From Scolanthus callimorphus (lineage: Eukaryota > Cnidaria > Anthozoa > Actiniaria > Edwardsiidae), in assembly GCA_033964015.1 (NCBI GenBank), contig CM066912.1, positions 30,714,532 to 30,778,531 on the forward strand: a stretch of DNA of 64,000 nt. The letters are read 5' to 3'. Shown in pieces: positions 10,501-19,798 of the stretch (positions are counted from its first letter, which is position 1; each line of letters starts with the position of its first letter). A program made the translations under genes and the position numbers. The notes beneath the pieces are model-generated. The model saw only the letters and a program-made list of their open reading frames with translations. It was not told the origin of the DNA and made no database searches.

Positions 10501-12209
10501 CCTGATGGAATCAATACTATAGAGTGTTTCATAAAGCGTCTCAAACGAATCATTTATTATAAAAAAAATGAAGAGATAAAATCTCAACAAAATCTATGCA
10601 AACGAAGATCGCGCATCCAAACCTCCTTCACGCTGATGATTTTCATTTAAGCAATAAAAGTACTTTCCGCGTGCTCTCTGTTTTCTTACAAACACGAGGG
10701 GGATGTTGGGAGAACTGATCAAAACTTGAAAGACACGAGCCGCAGGCGAGTGTCTTTCAAGTTTTATCAGTTCGACCAACATTCCCCGAGTGTTTGTAAG
10801 AAACCAGAGAGCACGCAGAAAGTATTTTTATTGCTTTTAGAAAATAACATACACACGCGCGACAGCGTTGCGTGACAATCGTGTTTCTCAGGTCTCTTAC
10901 AAACACGCTTTTTAACCAATCAGAATGCGCACATTCGCAATACAACATAGGTGTTATTTTCTAATATTTATTACAAAAGAAGCCGAGACTCCTGTCACAT
11001 GTTGCAAACAACTCTCAATGTCCCCTCGTCCCCCTCCTAAAATTAGTACAAACCAACTCGCATACACTTTTTTTTTATAATGAGCCTCGTCATTGGAGCC
11101 TCGCTCTGTGAGGATTTCCCGGCCCTCGGGCAAAAGCTATTAAATAAATAATAAATAAATAAATAATAATACTAATCCTTTATTCCACTTGAACCTTACT
11201 AGGTGCATGGGAAGCACATACATATTCATAACAACTCAAATTGAAACATTAAATCACATATAAATCTAGCTGTTAAAGGAATTATCGATTCATCTATCAT
11301 AGATACACGATAAACAAATAGATCTCTATCACTGAAAAGAGAGAACGTTGAATTCACACCCTTCAGACTGTGCAAAAAGTGACTCCTTATTTTAGACATT
11401 TTTTCATTTGAACAAAACGAAAAATAATGTAATTCATCTCCGACCTCATCTAAATCACAGAACGCACTAATTTTCAGTTGAGGCTGGGCCGCTCTTAATT
11501 TTGGAGCAGTTTCAGGCTGGAAATGTTCTTACGGATGTTCTTACATTTCAGTGACGTCGGAAGAGAGTTTATAAATTACAATATTGAAGGTCGTTATTAT
11601 TAACACATTTGATTCTGGATTTTAGAACGCATCACGAAAATAAATCTATTTTGCTCCTATCTGAGGCTCAGGCATGTTCTTAGCATGTTCTTAAAATTTG
11701 GGTAAATTTCAGGCTGAACGTTCTTATAAAAAAGGTTCTTATAAAAAAAAGAGTGTACTATCACGAATCCTGCAATCTGATTGGCTCCGCTACTCGCTAT
11801 CTATCACGTAATAGATAGTGAGTAGCGAAAACTTTCTAAAACCATTAAAATAAATACGTTTTAGCAATAACTCGAAGGCAGTATGCAAGTGGGTTTCTAC
11901 AAAAACAATGAGACTACTTGTTGTCGTTTTCTATGAGTCAAATAGTCAACTCGACGCTACGCGCCTCGTTAACTATCTATTGACTCATAGAAAACTCGAA
12001 CTCGTAGTCTAATTGTTAATTATCAGAATCTTAGAAATCCACGGGATAGCCATAGTATTGCTTTGATTTGTTTCTATTCCTATCTAAAGAGTGCGTGGAC
12101 AAGCATGAGACAAAGAAGTGCGAAGAGTACGCGTCGAATCCAGGTTACTGTGAATACAATAAAGATTTCATGAAAATATGGTGCCGAAAAACATGCAAGT
12201 TATGTACAC
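4448..12209 (+). CDS. Secreted protein with three ShKT domains (six exons, 3' end unresolved)
   Basis: Exons: 4448-4526, 6951-7067, 9021-9050, 9409-9528, 9935-9958 and 12090-12209. Every intron begins GT and ends AG, and every junction is phase 1, so each internal exon is symmetric. Exon 1 gives a signal peptide (hydrophobic core VFVVLVFCFVSFTLA) and a short acidic tail. Exons 2, 4 and 6 each encode one complete ShKT domain with cysteine spacing C-x8-C-x9-C-x10-C-x3-C-x2-C. Exons 3 and 5 are Pro/His-rich linkers of about ten and eight residues. ShKT domains occur in cnidarian venom peptides, but also in many non-toxin secreted proteins and metalloproteases. In ShK the potassium-channel-blocking dyad is Lys-Tyr; at the aligned place these domains have Glu-Tyr, Asp-Phe and Asp-Phe, so classical channel block is unlikely. 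The last exon ends in phase 1 at GTAAGT, so a further exon is missing from this model. Confidence 0.85.
4527..6950 (+). other. Intron 1 of the ShKT gene
   Basis: It contains a foldback element at 4929-5060 (TTATTCAAAG...CTTTGAATAA), a short C-run near 6121-6128, and AT-rich sequence. I see no exon with usable splice sites. Confidence 0.6.
4929..5060. repeat. Foldback element in ShKT intron 1
   Basis: TTATTCAAAG at the left and CTTTGAATAA at the right bound a hairpin. Its inner arms include AGATTCCGC / GCGGAATCT and AGCACGAAAAAAGC / GCTTTTTTCG. Confidence 0.6.
6951..7067 (+). CDS. ShKT gene exon 2: first ShKT domain
   Basis: Preceded by TACTTTGCAG and followed by GTAAGT. With one base from exon 1 it reads a full domain with all six cysteines. 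Glu-Tyr stands where the functional Lys-Tyr dyad of ShK would be. It is the most diverged of the three domains. Confidence 0.85.
7110..8256. mobile_element. TA-flanked TIR element with an internal direct duplication
   Basis: The left end starts GACCC and the right end finishes GGGTC. The inverted ends stay alignable for roughly 90 bp (for example TTAATGATATCTTATAG and GGAAACGAAGTCC on both arms). TA flanks each side (7108-7109, 8257-8258). Inside, a segment of about 215 bp (7276-7490) is repeated directly at 7737-7951 with few changes. No transposase frame is visible, so it is non-autonomous. Confidence 0.7.
8500..8720. repeat. Fragment of the CCTAAAAGATACC element family, with G-run
   Basis: A G-run is followed by repeated ACCCCTAAAAGATACC-like motifs and the tail ACGACGATCATCCCC. 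The same style (CCTAAAAAATACC, ACGACGACCACCCC) appears at 26830-27190, 57270-57660 and, as a stub, at about 228-300. Confidence 0.55.
9021..9050 (+). CDS. ShKT gene exon 3: Pro/His linker
   Basis: A 30-nt exon between TTCTTTTCAG and GTTTGT, reading a linker of about ten residues (PKPPHPVVE core) in the phase required by exons 2 and 4. Micro-exons are hard to prove by eye; the matching phase and composition with exon 5 support it. Confidence 0.65.
9409..9528 (+). CDS. ShKT gene exon 4: second ShKT domain
   Basis: Preceded by GTCTACAG and followed by GTAAGT. It encodes a complete domain whose start (ECVD) and Cys4-Cys6 segment (CRKTCKFC) closely match the third domain, showing recent duplication of exons 4 and 6. 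Asp-Phe replaces the ShK dyad. Confidence 0.88.
9935..9958 (+). CDS. ShKT gene exon 5: second Pro/His linker
   Basis: A 24-nt exon after CTCTTTTTTTTCAG and before GTAAGT. It reads KAPHPAK plus split codons, similar to exon 3, so a linker plus domain pair seems to have been duplicated as a unit. Confidence 0.65.
10653..10833. repeat. Long hairpin element
   Basis: The two halves are near-complementary, centred near 10742. AATAAAAGTACTTTCCGCG at the left pairs with CGCAGAAAGTATTTTTATT at the right, and the inner arms AACTTGAAAGACAC / GTGTCTTTCAAGTT are perfect. Confidence 0.7.
11751..12020. repeat. Dispersed repeat, also at 49388-49560
   Basis: Both copies share ACTATCACGAATCCTGCAAT, CGCTACTCGCTATCTATCAC and AAATACGTTTTAGCAA in the same order, with modest divergence. 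Local palindromes (CTATCTATCACGTAATAGATAG here) suggest a foldback element. Confidence 0.65.
12090..12209 (+). CDS. ShKT gene exon 6: third ShKT domain
   Basis: Acceptor CTATCTAAAG and donor GTAAGT. A complete six-cysteine domain nearly parallel to exon 4. Without splicing the frame runs 14 codons to a stop at about 12253, giving a Phe/Lys-rich tail. An unspliced end is possible, but the strong donor argues for another exon downstream. Confidence 0.88.
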
Positions 12210-12667
12210 GTAAGTATTCTGAGTTTTTTTTGGCGAGGAAGAAAATATTCTAATAATTAACTTTTTCATTATCATTGCTAAACGTTATATCTATTTCTGT
12301 CGAACAAAAAAAATTAAGCCTATGACAAAAAATTCGCTTTTTTGGGAAAGTGTTAAATATGTTTATAGAATTGAACTCTCTATTGCAACCGAAAGAAATA
12401 AACTTGACTATCACTATTCAAAATGTCACGTGATATTGGTGGTGCACCCCTTTGCATCCAAAAAAAAAACTTTACCCAAGTTTGGTTACTTTTTCGCCTT
12501 CTCGATATATTAAGTTTTCTAGTTTTGATAACGTCATCGCTGACGTCATGCCGCATGACCTTGGTGGTGCACCTCCTTGCCTCTTACATAACTTAGACCT
12601 CGGTTACACGGGTCCGGACGAATTTTTGAACGGGCGAATTTTGTACCTGGAACACTTGTTTACACGG

Positions 12668-14205
12668 TAGTACCATACAATCTTTGTTACACATTGCAAA
12701 GGTGTTTACACGGGTCCGTGCACATTTTGTTACACATTGCAGAGGTGTTTACACGGGTCCGTGCAAGTTTTGTTACACATTGCAAAGGTGTTTACACGGG
12801 TCCGTGCACATTTTGTTACACATTGCAGAGGTGTTTATACGGGTCCGTGCAACATTTTGTTACACATTGCAGAGGTGTTTACACGGGTCCGTGCACATTT
12901 TGTTACACATTGCAGAGGTGTTTACACGGTACCGTGCACATTTTGTTACACATTACAGAGGTGTTCACACGGTACCGTGCACATTTTGTTACACATTGCA
13001 GAGGTGTTTACACGGTACCGTGCACATTTTGTTACACATTGTAGAGGTGTTTACACGGTACCGTGCACATTTTGTTACACATTGTAGAGGTGTTTACACG
13101 GTACCGTGCACATTTTGTTACACATTGCAGAGGTGTTTACACAGGTCCGTGCAAGTTTTGTTACACATTGCAAAGGTGTTTACACGGGTCCGTGCACATT
13201 TTGTTACACATTGCAGAGGTGTTTACACGGTACCGTGCACATTTTGTTACACATTGCAGAGGTGTTTACACGGGTCCGTGCAACATTTTGTTACACATTG
13301 TAGAGGTGTTTACACGGGTCCGTGCACATTTTGTTACACATTGCAGAGGTGTTTACACGGTACCGTGCACATTTTGTTACACATTGCAGAGGTGTTTACA
13401 CGGGTCCGTGCACATTTTGTTACACATTGCAGAGGTGTTTACACGGTACCGTGCACATTTTGTTACACATTGCAGAGGTGTTTACACGGTACCGTGCACA
13501 TTTTGTTACACATTGCAGAGGTGTTTACACGGGTCCGTGCACATTTTGTTACACATTGCAGAGGTGTTTATACGGGTCCGTGCACATTTTGTTACACATT
13601 GCAGAGGTGTTTACACGGTACCGTGCACATTTTGTTACACATTGCAGAGGTGTTTACACGGTACCGTGCAACATTTTGTTACACATTGTAGAGGTGTTTA
13701 CACGGTACCGTGCACATTTTGTTACACATTGCAGAGGTGTTTACACGGTACCGTGCACATTTTGTTACACATTGCAGAGGTGTTTACACGGGTCCGTGCA
13801 CATTTTGTTACACATTGCAGAGGTGTTTATACGGGTCCGTGCACATTTTGTTACACATTGCAGAGGTGTTTACACGGTACCGTGCACATTTTGTTACACA
13901 TTGCAGAGGTGTTTACACGGTAGTACCATACAATCTTTGTTACACATTGCAGAGGTGTTTACACGGGTCCGTGCACATTTTGTTACACATTGCAGAGGTG
14001 TTTACACGGGTCCGTGCACATTTTGTTACACATTGCAGAGGTGTTTACACGGTACCGTGCACATTTTGTTACACATTGTAGAGGTGTTTACACGGTCCCG
14101 TGCACATTTTGTTACACATTGCAGAGGTGTTTACACGGTAGTACCATACAATCTTTGTTACACATTGCAAAGGTGTTTACACGGGTCCGTGCAACATTTT
14201 GATCG
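12668..14205. repeat. 43-bp minisatellite, about 35 copies
   Basis: The unit reads TTACACATTGCAGAGGTGTT followed by TACACGGGTCCGTGCACATT and TTG, with a 44-base variant (GCAACATT). Two main unit classes alternate irregularly: GGGTCC and the palindromic GGTACC. A third version (GGTAGTACCATACAATCTTTG) appears at about 12668, 13921 and 14139, and a CAAGTTTTG/CAAAGG pair of units occurs twice, so blocks of several units were duplicated together. Most units contain TGTTTAC, a forkhead-type core. The flanks at 12602 and 14290 carry half-units (TTTACACGGGTCCGG), the probable seed. Confidence 0.9.
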
Positions 14206-14324
14206 CTTTGTAACATGAATTTGCCTGAAAGGGGCTAGTTTCCAGGCCATTAACTAGTTGGAACTGTGCAAAAATTTGCACGACTCCGGTGTTTACACGG
14301 GTCCGGTACGAAAACGGAACCGTA

Positions 14325-14820
14325 CCGGTGATGACTAACGATAACGGTGATGACTAGCGATAACGACTATCGACAATGACTAACGATAGCGATATTAGGG
14401 AAGAGGTCAAAACAACGGTACTCGATAGGTATCCAGGAATGGCGAATTAGGTGGTGGGTACCGGGTACTACCTACCCCCATAAGTATTCAGTGGTTATTT
14501 TCTCGAAGCACAAATAAGCGATACCCGATTTTATTGCAGAAATGTGTTGTTCTCTTCGTGTACAGCACATTGGTAGGGTTTTCACCATGATTTATCAATT
14601 ATTTCACGAGATATCGGCAGTTGAAAATCCGATTTTTAGGAAAATTGAGATAGGTGGTGGGTCTCGGGTACCCACCCCCCTAGACTGGATACTTATAAAG
14701 TACGGCGTTGTTTTGACCTCTTCCCTTAGCGACTAACGATAGCGACTGACGATAACGATGATGACTAACGATAACGACTATCGACAATGACTAACGATAG
14801 CGATATCGACAATATTGATA
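14325..14820. repeat. Degenerate (ACGATAACG / ACTAACGATAGCG) satellite split by a MITE
   Basis: Short units such as GACTAACGATAGCGA and GATAACGGTGATGACTA fill 14325-14394 and resume at 14729-14815. The MITE at 14398-14725 lies between the two halves. Confidence 0.7.
14398..14725. mobile_element. Harbinger-like MITE with TTA target duplication
   Basis: The ends GGGAAGAGGTCAAAACAACG and their exact complement at 14706-14725 are flanked by TTA on both sides (14395-14397, 14726-14728). A 3-bp TTA/TWA duplication with GG-starting TIRs is typical of PIF/Harbinger elements. A second inner inverted motif (GGTGGGTA..ACC) is present. The interior frame at 14542-14736 is not convincing. Confidence 0.75.
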
Positions 14821-14862
14821 ATCATCATTTATAAAAAAAAAAACTTACGATGAATATGTATA

Positions 14863-15074
14863 GGCCTTTTTTGAGATACACCGGAAGTCGCGAATCGTAA
14901 TGCATTGTGGTCTAGCTTCGGTACAAACAAATCACCAAACAATGGGCAGTTTTTCCCAGTGGAGTTCATTTAGAATTCCACTTGGGAAAACTGCCCATTG
15001 TTTGATTTGTTTGTACCGAAGCTAGACCACAATGCATTACGATTCGCGACTTTTGGTGTATCTCAAAAAAGGCC
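14863..15074. mobile_element. Near-perfect palindromic MITE, TA-flanked
   Basis: Each arm is about 100 bp and almost perfectly complementary: GGCCTTTTTTGAGATACACC at the left, GGTGTATCTCAAAAAAGGCC at the right. The loop sits near 14964-14975. TA lies on both sides. It could extrude a long cruciform. Confidence 0.8.
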
Positions 15075-15520
15075 TATGCGGTAGCCCAAAAAAAAACATG
15101 TCGCGACGATTTTTTCTAGTTTAACATATCTTTGTTTATATTTTCCGTAGCAGAGTAATTCCAAATCGCCACATTTATTGTAGTTGGGCCTGCGACAGAC
15201 GTATTGCTACAAGCAGCATCCAAGTTACCAGATAAAGATCATAGATAAGAATTTAAATATAACCTCTACAATTGAAAGAACTCTGCATTAATATAAAAGG
15301 ATGTGTGCAGTAAGAAGAAAAACGTGGGTAAAGCCTTTAGCCTGGCTCACAGACAAGATTGGTCTAGAACTGGACCTTGCTCGATCTTCCTGGGAGCTGG
15401 TTCACGTGCAGGTTCTAGTTGTGGACTAAGTTCGGATATGGAGCAGGAACTGTTACAAACTGAGTGTTATATATAGATTATAAAATAAACACAACGGTTT
15501 CTGTATAATATTGACTCAGC

Positions 15521-16085
15521 GTCTCTTCCATGAAAATGCATTATACCACAACACGCGCGTTTTTCGAGTTTTGATTGGCTTCCAGCCATGGGTGCGTAAA
15601 AGTATATACCACGAAACGCGCCATCGTCAGCGCGCACTAGAAGGACCAATGAAAACACCGCGTTTGGCTGCGCGTGCGTAAATCCATTTGGTCGTGCGCG
15701 CTCTGTTTCCATATCAAGAAAATTTCGCCAAAAGCTGTCGTTTTGCCGACCTTGCAAAACTTCCTTATTAGGAAATCCCCCTTACCTTATTTGGAAGGTC
15801 TGTAAGTACTTTTCCTCATATCTTAGCGAAAAAAGCAGGAAAATTGACCCAACTTGCAGATACTCGAGAAAAATCCTTCGCTTGATCGCGATTTTGTTTT
15901 TACCCCCCGCCGAGGGGCCTGAGTCACGTTTTGAACACCACAGGCAACCCACGCGGATTTGCCATAAAAACGACAGCTCTTTCTTCATATGTGTTTATCT
16001 TTTGCCTTCTTGTTGTTGTATAAACAACAAAAAGGCAAAATGATTCTGATGTCTTCTGATTTTCCGTGGTGTCCTCTTTTTGAAG
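15521..16085. repeat. Dispersed foldback family, copy 1 (ATTATACCACAAC...)
   Basis: Shares with 54796-55165 the ordered blocks ATTATACCACAACxCGCGCG, TACCACGAAACGCGCCATC, CCAATGAAAACACCG and, at the far end, TCTGATTTTCCGTGGT. The open frames inside (15467-15757 and the reverse frame of the 54.8-kb copy) share a peptide that comes from the repeat, not from a gene. Confidence 0.65.
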
Positions 16086-17620
16086 CTATTTGCAGTATGC
16101 AAATTGCTTCTTAGTCGTCACCCTCGGACTATGTATGTATCCATTTCCGGTTCAATAGATGGTTCAGTTAGAACTGAAAGTTAGTCCAGCAAACTTGTTA
16201 TAAAAGTTAGATCATGTTTCCAGGGAAAATTGGTACTCCTCACCTTTGATAAGGGCGATATTTGAATAATTATGAAATGTACAATATTCCACAGTGCAGT
16301 TCTTGTCAATCTATCTTTTAGTCTAGTCGGTAGAGGGGGTCCATGAGCACAACCTGGAACTAGTAAAGAGACATACTTTTTTAAAATCCTTAGTAAGTCT
16401 AGAAACTGGTTCATAGGTGTTAACAGCTTGAAAAAGCATCCCACAACCCTATTTTGCCGGACTTTTGTTTTTTAATTATATTCTTTTCTTATTTAATGAG
16501 ATTCAATGAGGCAATTTGAGAAACTGTAGCACTGTTCAGAAAAGCTGTTTAGATTCTAAATCTATACTTTCACGATCTTGAGAATACTCTGATCACATGT
16601 AGACAAGTCAAATTGCTCCGTCAGCCTTTTCCCCTCACATACACATATCTAATAGGAATACAATAACCTAATAGTAATACCTAATAGGAATACCTAATAG
16701 GAATACCTAATAGGAATACCTAATAGCAATACCTAATAGGAATACCTAATAGGTATACCTATAATAGGAATACAAAGGCTGACAGCATCTTAGAAAATAT
16801 CTGTCAGTAAGTAACGAAACATGCATAAAACGGGCATGTAAATTGTACATATGTGTTCAGTCTATTAATCACACTATCATAGCATAACTGGTAAGACTGG
16901 AATGCTTTTCTGAACAATGCTACAGTCTATAAAATTGCCTCATTGAATCTCATTAAATAACAAAAGAACATAAAATATAAAAAAATAAAATCTGACAACA
17001 AAGGACCGTGGACACTTTTTCGAGCTGTTAACATCTAAAACTAGTTTCTAGACACCCTAAGGATTCCGAAAAAGTATGTCTCCTATACCAACTAGACTAT
17101 ATAATTATTTTCTTTCATTCATTCAACATACTGACAGGGGTAATTTTGCAATAAGAGATTTTTGGTGTTCACTTTGAAAGCCATTTGTGTTTTAATTCAT
17201 AGACATGGTCGCTCCTCATTTAAATTCCATAGTACCCCCTGAGTTACTGTTACACATGTTAAATCCCTGTACTTTTACTGTTGATCAACAAATTATCATC
17301 TGTTAATGATGTATAAGTGAGAAAAATGCTCAGAAAAATGATTATTACTCAGTTGAGTTATGCTGCAAACATTTGCACTTCAAATAGTATTTGACCTTAG
17401 TTAAAAGTAAATCTAAACGTCTTTACACTTATGCACTTTCCCACATTGATCCTGTATTCATTTGTTACAGTACTCAAAAAAAACCTAGTGCATGTAAAGC
17501 TACTATTTACTTACAAAATTGCTTACATTGCTAACAAGTCAAATAAAATTGTTCACATTAACATTGCATCTGTGAACTGCTCGACACTTGATCTGAGAGG
17601 GTCATTGTGAAGTCATCAGC
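16086..17620. other. AT-rich stretch with a 13-bp minisatellite; no gene seen
   Basis: AT-rich sequence without exon-like open frames. Around 16490-16515 and 16925-16960 the strings GAGATTCAATGAGGCAATTT and their complement recur inverted, suggesting an element of about 480 bp around the 13-bp array. Confidence 0.5.
16645..16775. repeat. 13-bp tandem array (AATACCTAATAGG)
   Basis: About nine units of AATACCTAATAGG-type sequence, with single changes (AGTAATACC, AGCAATACC, AGGTATACC). Confidence 0.85.
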
Positions 17621-17627
17621 AAAAAAG

Positions 17628-17855
17628 GTATTGTGTGTTTCCAAAAAATATCCATATCCATATCTCGAGTTTGAATGTGTTTCCAAAAAATAATGACCCC
17701 CCCCCCCCCCCTACAGAAGAGATTGCAAATTCCAGAGGGGTGGGGGGGTCAATTTACCTGATCTTTTCCATACAAATACTGTATTTTTCTTCGGAAATTC
17801 AAGAGGGGTGGGGGGGGGGGTCATTATTTTTTGGAAACACACATTCAAACTCGAG
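17628..17855. repeat. Inverted-repeat element with C/G runs
   Basis: GTGTGTTTCCAAAAAATA at the left and TTTTTTGGAAACACACA at the right, each joined to a CTCGAGTTTGAATG arm. Inside, a poly-C run and a poly-G run face each other. A relative with GATATGGATATTTTCTGGAA lies at 63240-63630. Confidence 0.6.
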
Positions 17856-17999
17856 ATAACTAGATGATACAACAACATGGTCGCACTATAAAACGTCATG
17901 GACAATGCCATCAATGATGTAGATCATAGATCGCAGAACGGAGGGAAGGGGTACAGGGACAATGGCCCCCAAATGTGTTTTTTTTTTTGGGGGGGGGGG

Positions 18000-19510
18000 G
18001 GAGGCCCCCAGTAATTTTCTGGCTAACAGTAACAACTTAATAACTAGGAATTCCTGATTAGGAAAAAAATTATAATATATCGTCATCGGCATCCAATAAT
18101 TCTCTGATTCATTCATGCGCTTATATATGAAATAAGTGCATGGCTTCTGACTGGTATTGCATAGGAATCAATGGGCAATAGATGCTTCAAAATAGTTCAA
18201 GGGAGAGAGCGTGGTAGTTCAAAATTTCCGTGATACCCTTCCCTCCCCCCCCCCCCCCCAAACAAAAAAAAAATTAAAATAATATTTTTTGCTTCCGCCG
18301 TCCACGTAGATACTGGTACAATAGAGTACAGTAATGCTGTCTACCACATGGTCAGACCACGGCCGGTAGGACCCGCTAGAGTATTTTAATATATTGCTTT
18401 CCCCGAATTTGGTCAATACGTTTCTTATCAAACCGTGATAATGGTAGGACATTGATTAATGACACCGTGGTCAGACTGGTGATTTGCCCCTATATACTTT
18501 TAAATACATGTTTCGACGCAATGTCTCTTCAACATTCAGTTTTTTATTGACGAAGTGACAGTGAAACATCCATTTCAAAATATATATCGCCAAATCGCAA
18601 ATTTAATATCATCTTCCAAACGATACCAGATCATCCACCATCTCATTCACCATGTCTAGTTCTAATGGCAAATAGCTTCCCGTTCGCGATAGCGGACCTA
18701 TGTTTTACAATAGCAGTTAGTTTCTCGCAAAATGATTGGCAAAATATTAGACGCATCTACTCCTGTGCAGAAGGAAACTCCTTGTGGATTGGGTCCTAAA
18801 GTTTGAAAGCAATTTAAAAAATATTTAGATTTAGGCACTGCCTAAAAGGGGAGCTCCCAGTGATTATAGTAAATGGTATATTTTCCCGCCAAAATGAGAG
18901 ACGGTTTTGAGGTTACCTGTGGTATAGGCACGCACGCAGACACGGACGCGCCCGCGATACCCATGGGAGTACCGCTGAAAGGCAGAAGAGGCTTCTAGTG
19001 AAAACTCCATACAAAGCTCTGTATTTTTGAGGTCCTAGAATTCCGTCACTATTAAAAAGCAAATGATACTAACTTTTCTGAAACTGTGTATTCTGATGTA
19101 ATTTCCTGAGCCGCAAGCTTTCTGACTACAGTGGTGTATAGAATTTTCAAGGATTACGTGCCCAATTTTTGTCACATTCGCTATAATTTTGGATGTTTTA
19201 AACTTAAAGGGGCACTCGCACGCGTAATATTCGTCCACCGTGGACATAAAATAAGTAAAATTGTAACTATTAAAACACACGTACAATTGCCCGTAGTAAA
19301 CAAAATAATCCTTCAGGTTAATAGAAAAACTTTTCAAGTGTTAGACAAATGCAATTCTAGGTTGTTTTGACCTGTTATCGAGCGGATGGAATTGGATTGA
19401 GATTGGACCTATTTTCTTGTCAGAGAGGTGGCCAGCAAGTGTGCGAGAGCCCCTTTAATGCTATTTCATCTTTTCAAGAACAAATCTATACTGGGTGTAT
19501 TAGTCTAACA
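18000..19510. other. No gene seen
   Basis: Mixed AT-rich sequence with a C-run near 18246-18259 and a G-run near 17989-18001. Open frames up to 100 codons occur (19035-19337, reverse strand) but lack splice support, composition bias or recognisable motifs. Confidence 0.5.
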
Positions 19511-19520
19511 TTGCTCTTTA

Positions 19521-19796
19521 CCGCTGTATGCATTGCTACGCGACCTCAAAATTCACTGTTGCGATGGGCGATTGGCGATTTTTAGCCGTCAATCAATACT
19601 AAAACGTTGGATTCGGCTACTTCGGTGGGTCGACATTAATTGTAAAATCAATTAAAATAATTGTAAGCTATCCTTTGGCTTTCTGTCCTAGAGTTATGAA
19701 CTTTCTGACTCAAGAAAATTGACATTACAATTCCTTTGCTGAGAATCGCCAATCGCAACCGTGAATTTTGAGGTCGCGTAGCAATGCATACAGTGG
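19521..19796. mobile_element. TA-flanked MITE (CCxCTGTATGCATTGC family), copy 1
   Basis: The ends CCGCTGTATGCATTGCTACG and, inverted, CCACTGTATGCATTGCTACG continue through GACCTCAAAATTCAC. TA flanks both sides. Copy 2 is at 34325-34592 with the same interior landmarks (TTTAGCCGTCAATCAA, GGCTTCC/TTTC, AGAAAATTGACA). The right-hand TA is shared with the next element. Confidence 0.8.
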
Positions 19797-19798
19797 TA

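Larger units (their letters stand above)
9959..12089 (+). other. Intron 5 of the ShKT gene
   Basis: Contains a long hairpin (10653-10833), an AATA microsatellite (about 11145-11170), and a dispersed repeat at about 11751-12020 that also occurs near 49388-49560. No exon recognised. Confidence 0.6.

Noticed and set aside
12684..14218. Long + strand open frames (up to 335 codons) of Cys/His/Thr-rich repeats across the 43-bp array
   Set aside because: A 43-base unit cycles through all three frames, so three overlapping frames with the same peptide arise from any stop-free unit. No splice or start support.
15152..15162. Terminal ShKT exon reading Pro-Glu-stop after TTTTCCGTAG
   Set aside because: The phase fits, but a two-codon exon cannot be separated from chance by eye; left as a possibility to test with transcripts.
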